From positions 5,786 through 40,144 of the forward strand of contig DYIW01000010.1 in NCBI GenBank assembly GCA_020723465.1: a stretch of 34,359 bases of DNA. Direction: 5' to 3'. Below, piece after piece: positions 31,431 to 34,359 of the stretch. Position 1 is the stretch's first letter; each line of letters opens with the position of its first letter. The notes below the pieces were generated by a model that was not told where the DNA came from, did no database searches, and was given only the letters and a program-made list of their open reading frames with translations. The translations under genes were made by a program, and so were the position numbers. Source of the DNA: Phycisphaera mikurensis (lineage in GTDB: Bacteria > Planctomycetota > B15-G4 > JADJEK01).

Positions 31431-34136
31431 ATGCTTGCCGCGACCCTGCTCTCCCTCCTGACGATCCTCTCCGGCGCGCAGAACACAGCCAGCGAGGCCG
31501 CGCCCGTCCAACACGAGATCATCCTCCGCGAGGACTTCCCCGGCACGGTGCTGGCTGCGCCCTGGGAGGCGCACGTCTCACCGGGGAACCGCATCGCCCT
31601 CCAGGACGGTCACCTCGAGATCACGGCGCGTGAGAACACCTTCGCCCACGTCGTGCGTCCCCTCGCGCAGGACCTGGTCCGCGCCTCGTGCCGCCTCCGG
31701 CCGGGCACGGGCATAAGCTGGGCCGCGTCCCTCTTCCTCTACTGGTCGCCCGGGCACTGGCTGCAGATGGGCGTCATCCGGCGGAGCGAGGAGACACGCT
31801 TCTACTCCTGCGAAATGGCCGCAGGCATCCCCGTGGAATGCGATCTCGCGTTCTGCGGCGCGGAGGACTGGCAGCACGTGGCCATCGAGCTCGGAGAGGA
31901 CTGCGTGCGCTTCCTCTCGAGCGCGGACGGCGTGACCTGGACCCTGCGGCGGCTGGCGCAGCGACCCGAGGCCTTTCACGGGCCGCCGGCGCTGCTCGTC
32001 CTCGGCAAGGGGTACGGCCGCGGCTCTGGCGAGAGGGATCTCGACACGGACTACGGCGATCCCGGGTCCGTGAGCGTCTCGCTCCTGGCTGACGTCCTGG
32101 TGCAGCGGACGGCGCCGCAGCGCCTGCGCGCCGGTGCTGCCGACCGCGAGGAGCTCGAGCGGCTCGGCCGCGACGAGCTGGGCGAACGCGAGCTGGCCGC
32201 GGCGGGCGGTCCCACCTTCGAGTCCGCGGCCCGGCACTTTCCTCCGCTGCAACACCCCCGCGAGGCGCTCGGCGTCAAGGACCATCCACACGAGTTCCTG
32301 GTCGCTCCGGACGCGGCCATCGAGATCCCCGGAGACGGCGCGGGCTGGACGCAAGGAAGCGCGCGCGGCTTCTTCACGCGCGCCGGCCGGCGCCTGGGCC
32401 GGGGTGCGACCAAGGCCCTGCTCGGCGGCCATTTGCCGATCGTGGTCGCGCGCTGCGAGGACGAGGGCGTGGCCTGCGAGGAGACGCTCTTCGCCCATGC
32501 GGAGGGTATGAGCGCCACCGCCGAGCTGAGTGCGTACCTGCGCCTCAGGTCATCCGCGCCGGCCGAGCTCGGTTTCCGCGTGGAGCGGGCCGGAGGGGGC
32601 GCGCCGGAGATCCGCCGCGCAGGGAGCGAGCTGTGCGTGCGCATTTCCCACCGCCCAGCCGGCACCGTGCTGGAGGAGATCGAGCCGGCCCTGTTCGAGA
32701 GCCGCCTCGCCGAGGCGCGGGCCGCCTGGGAGGAGATCCTCGCGCGCGGCCTGGACCTGCGCCTGCCGGAAGCGCGCGTCGATCAGGCCTGGCGCGCGTG
32801 GCTGGCCTACAACTTCATCGACGTGGATCGCCGCGGCGACATCCTGGAGCCGCACGACGGCGCGGGGTTCTATGAGGCTGTCTTCGACTACAGCGCGGCG
32901 CTCTACTGCAACGCGCTCGACCTCTATGGCTTTCACGAGGACGCGGGTCGCTACCTCGACTCGCTCCTCTCCCTGGTGCGGCCGGACGGGCTCTTCCACG
33001 TGAACTACGGCCTGCCCGGCACGGGCGCGCTGCTCCTCGCGCTCTCCGAGCACTACCGCCTGACGCGGGACGCCGAGTCCCTGCGCACCGCTTCACCCAA
33101 GATGCTGGCCATGTGCCGCGGGCTGCTGCGGCGCCGCGCCGAGTCCATGACGGCGCCGCCGGGCGAGCGCGGGGTGACGTACGGCCTGATCCGCCACACG
33201 CCCTACGCCGACTACCCCGAGGCGACGTACGACTACTACGGCGACGCCTACTCCTGCGCCGGCATCGAGGCCGCGGCCGCGGCGCTGGGCGAGATCGGCA
33301 TGGTGGAAGATGCGGACTGGCTGGCGCGCGAGGCCGCGGCCTACCGCGCGGACATCCTCGCCTCCATGGACCGCGCCGTGTTCGAGCAGGACGGCTTGAA
33401 GGTCTTGCCCATGGAGCCTGAAACGCGGCGCCTGCTCCAGGCCACGGGCGGTGCGGCCGGCGGCTACTACGGTCTCGTGGCCTCGATGCTGCTCGAGAGC
33501 GAGTTCCTGCCCGCCGGCGATGCGCGCGCTGCCTGGATCACGGGGTTCATGGAAAGGAGGAGCGGCCTGATCCTCGGCATGTGCGAGTTCGCCGGCGGCG
33601 TGGACCACGCCTACACCTACGGCTACTGGCTCGACTGCCTGCGGCGCGACGAGCCGCGGCGGGCGATCCTCGGGCTCTACGGCTCCCTCGCCTACGGCAT
33701 GGGGCGAGACACGTTCTGCGGCGTGGAGGTGACGCGGATCCGCACCGGCGAGAACACCCCGACCACTCCCCATCTCTACTCGGGCACGCAGCAGCTCCGG
33801 CTGCTGCGCATGCTGCTCCTGCGCGAGGAGGGCGAGGACCTGCACCTCGCGCCCGCGCTGCCGCGCCACTGGCTCGAACCGGGCAAGACCGTCGAGGTGC
33901 GCCGCGCGCCCACGCGCTTCGGCACGGTGTCCTTCTCCATTGCGTGCGCGGAGGACTCGGTGACGCTCCGCCTGGACCCCGCGCTCCGTGCCCGCGCCAC
34001 GATCATCCACCTGCGCCGCCCCGACCCGCGGCCTATCGCGTCCGTCACGGCGCCGGGCGTACGCTGCGCGGTGCGCGGCGACAGGATCGAGTTCCACGAG
34101 CTGACCGGACCGCTTGAACTCGAGGTGCGCTACTGA
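31431..34136 (+). CDS. Secreted six-hairpin glycosidase-like protein
   Basis: The protein has 901 residues. Residues 1-22 are a signal peptide. Residues ~30-215 look like a concanavalin/DUF1349-type beta-sandwich (REDFPGTVLAAPWEAHVSPG, WLQMGVI, FYSCEM). Residues ~270-430 are a second beta domain. Residues ~440-800 are an (alpha/alpha)6 barrel: repeated aromatic helices (WRAWLAYNFIDV, GAGFYEAVFDYSAALYCNAL, TYDYYGDAYSCAGIEAAAAA, MCEFAGGVDHAYTYGYWLDC). The end has the usual closing strands (DLHLAPALPRHWLEPG, then FGTVSFSI). It is likely a glycoside hydrolase or lyase for a polysaccharide; the exact family and catalytic acids are not certain. GGAGGTGAT precedes the ATG, close to a full match to the 16S tail. 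Together with the GH127 lipoprotein it suggests polysaccharide use. Confidence 0.75.
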   Translation: MLAATLLSLLTILSGAQNTASEAAPVQHEIILREDFPGTVLAAPWEAHVSPGNRIALQDGHLEITARENTFAHVVRPLAQDLVRASCRLRPGTGISWAASLFLYWSPGHWLQMGVIRRSEETRFYSCEMAAGIPVECDLAFCGAEDWQHVAIELGEDCVRFLSSADGVTWTLRRLAQRPEAFHGPPALLVLGKGYGRGSGERDLDTDYGDPGSVSVSLLADVLVQRTAPQRLRAGAADREELERLGRDELGERELAAAGGPTFESAARHFPPLQHPREALGVKDHPHEFLVAPDAAIEIPGDGAGWTQGSARGFFTRAGRRLGRGATKALLGGHLPIVVARCEDEGVACEETLFAHAEGMSATAELSAYLRLRSSAPAELGFRVERAGGGAPEIRRAGSELCVRISHRPAGTVLEEIEPALFESRLAEARAAWEEILARGLDLRLPEARVDQAWRAWLAYNFIDVDRRGDILEPHDGAGFYEAVFDYSAALYCNALDLYGFHEDAGRYLDSLLSLVRPDGLFHVNYGLPGTGALLLALSEHYRLTRDAESLRTASPKMLAMCRGLLRRRAESMTAPPGERGVTYGLIRHTPYADYPEATYDYYGDAYSCAGIEAAAAALGEIGMVEDADWLAREAAAYRADILASMDRAVFEQDGLKVLPMEPETRRLLQATGGAAGGYYGLVASMLLESEFLPAGDARAAWITGFMERRSGLILGMCEFAGGVDHAYTYGYWLDCLRRDEPRRAILGLYGSLAYGMGRDTFCGVEVTRIRTGENTPTTPHLYSGTQQLRLLRMLLLREEGEDLHLAPALPRHWLEPGKTVEVRRAPTRFGTVSFSIACAEDSVTLRLDPALRARATIIHLRRPDPRPIASVTAPGVRCAVRGDRIEFHELTGPLELEVRY

Positions 34137-34223
34137 GGCGCCTGCTCCGCGCCCGAAACGACCGCGATCGCTCCTCACCTCGCTTCCCCTCCGGTTCCGG
34201 GTAACCGACTGCGATGCCTATCT

Positions 34224-34245
34224 CACCGCGCGTCCCCGCGCGGTG
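34224..34245 (+). terminator. Hairpin downstream of the glycosidase-like gene
   Basis: CACCGCGCG-TCCC-CGCGCGGTG is a 9-bp stem with a 4-base loop, 87 bases after the stop codon. The rest of 34137-34359 has no confident gene, though one frame (from a GTG at 34243) stays open to the window end. Confidence 0.45.
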
Positions 34246-34273
34246 CACCCTCTGCATGTTCTACTCAAGCAGG

Positions 34274-34306
34274 CTCACCGCGCCCTGAGCATCGAGACGG
34301 CACGCC
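34274..34306 (-). repeat. Dispersed repeat, copy 2
   Basis: Inverted relative to copy 1 at 15752-15784, with 31 of 33 bases matching. On the plus strand it lies in an open frame to the edge (HVLLKQAHRALSIETARRRS), possibly the remains of the same mobile gene. Confidence 0.6.
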
Positions 34307-34359
34307 GGCGGAGCGAGCGGCGTTTCCTCGGCGCAGGGAGCGGTCGCGGCGACGTTCCA

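Noticed and set aside
34045-34257. Minus-strand 70-codon frame at the right end
   Set aside because: Arg/Ser-rich, overlaps the end of the glycosidase-like gene and a hairpin; looks like an antisense shadow.

Overview
This window is very GC-rich (roughly 70% by eye) and is most likely a chromosome fragment from a member of the Planctomycetota. That is an inference from two things: the number of large secreted proteins of unknown role, and two C-terminal modules (ends of the proteins at 7819-10440 and 17529-18635) that I associate from memory with secreted planctomycete proteins. Genes are mostly short transcription units with clear Shine-Dalgarno sequences. There is no phage structural gene, CRISPR array or rRNA.

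Left part (1-7728): a secreted coiled-coil protein running off the left edge; three tandem paralogous genes for secreted seven-bladed PD40/TolB-like propellers, two followed by an identical terminator and two preceded by a conserved promoter; a membrane-anchored endonuclease/exonuclease/phosphatase-fold protein; and a short ORF that joins the two ends of an amidohydrolase without its catalytic barrel. Middle-left (7819-14549): a secreted peptidylarginine/agmatine-deiminase-like multidomain protein, a lipoprotein, an overlapping glycosyltransferase-glycosyltransferase-SGNH hydrolase operon, and an ankyrin-repeat protein.

An initiator tRNA (14723-14798) with a readable promoter sits beside the remnant of a large serine recombinase whose frame reads antisense into the tRNA. 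The 1.2 kb after the tRNA looks like a decayed integrated element. From 16078 to 26181 come secreted proteins: a metalloprotease-like protein without its active site, a propeller with a planctomycete C-terminal module, an M14 carboxypeptidase-like protein, two thioredoxin-fold proteins (one with WCGPC, one without) and a GH127-type lipoprotein.

The most interesting region is 26329-29159. A minus-strand operon encodes an S26-like peptidase fused to a PqqD domain, then (GTGA overlap) a PF14907-type nucleotidyltransferase with an apparent frameshift, then a 32-residue peptide that resembles a lasso-type RiPP precursor and lies between two hairpins. A divergent gene encodes an HPr-kinase-like P-loop protein. 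No lasso B2 protease or asparagine-synthetase-like cyclase is present, so this may be an unusual or undescribed peptide-modification system. The right end holds a secreted protein with a polyglycine linker, a secreted six-hairpin glycosidase-like protein, and a short repeat also found inside the decayed element.
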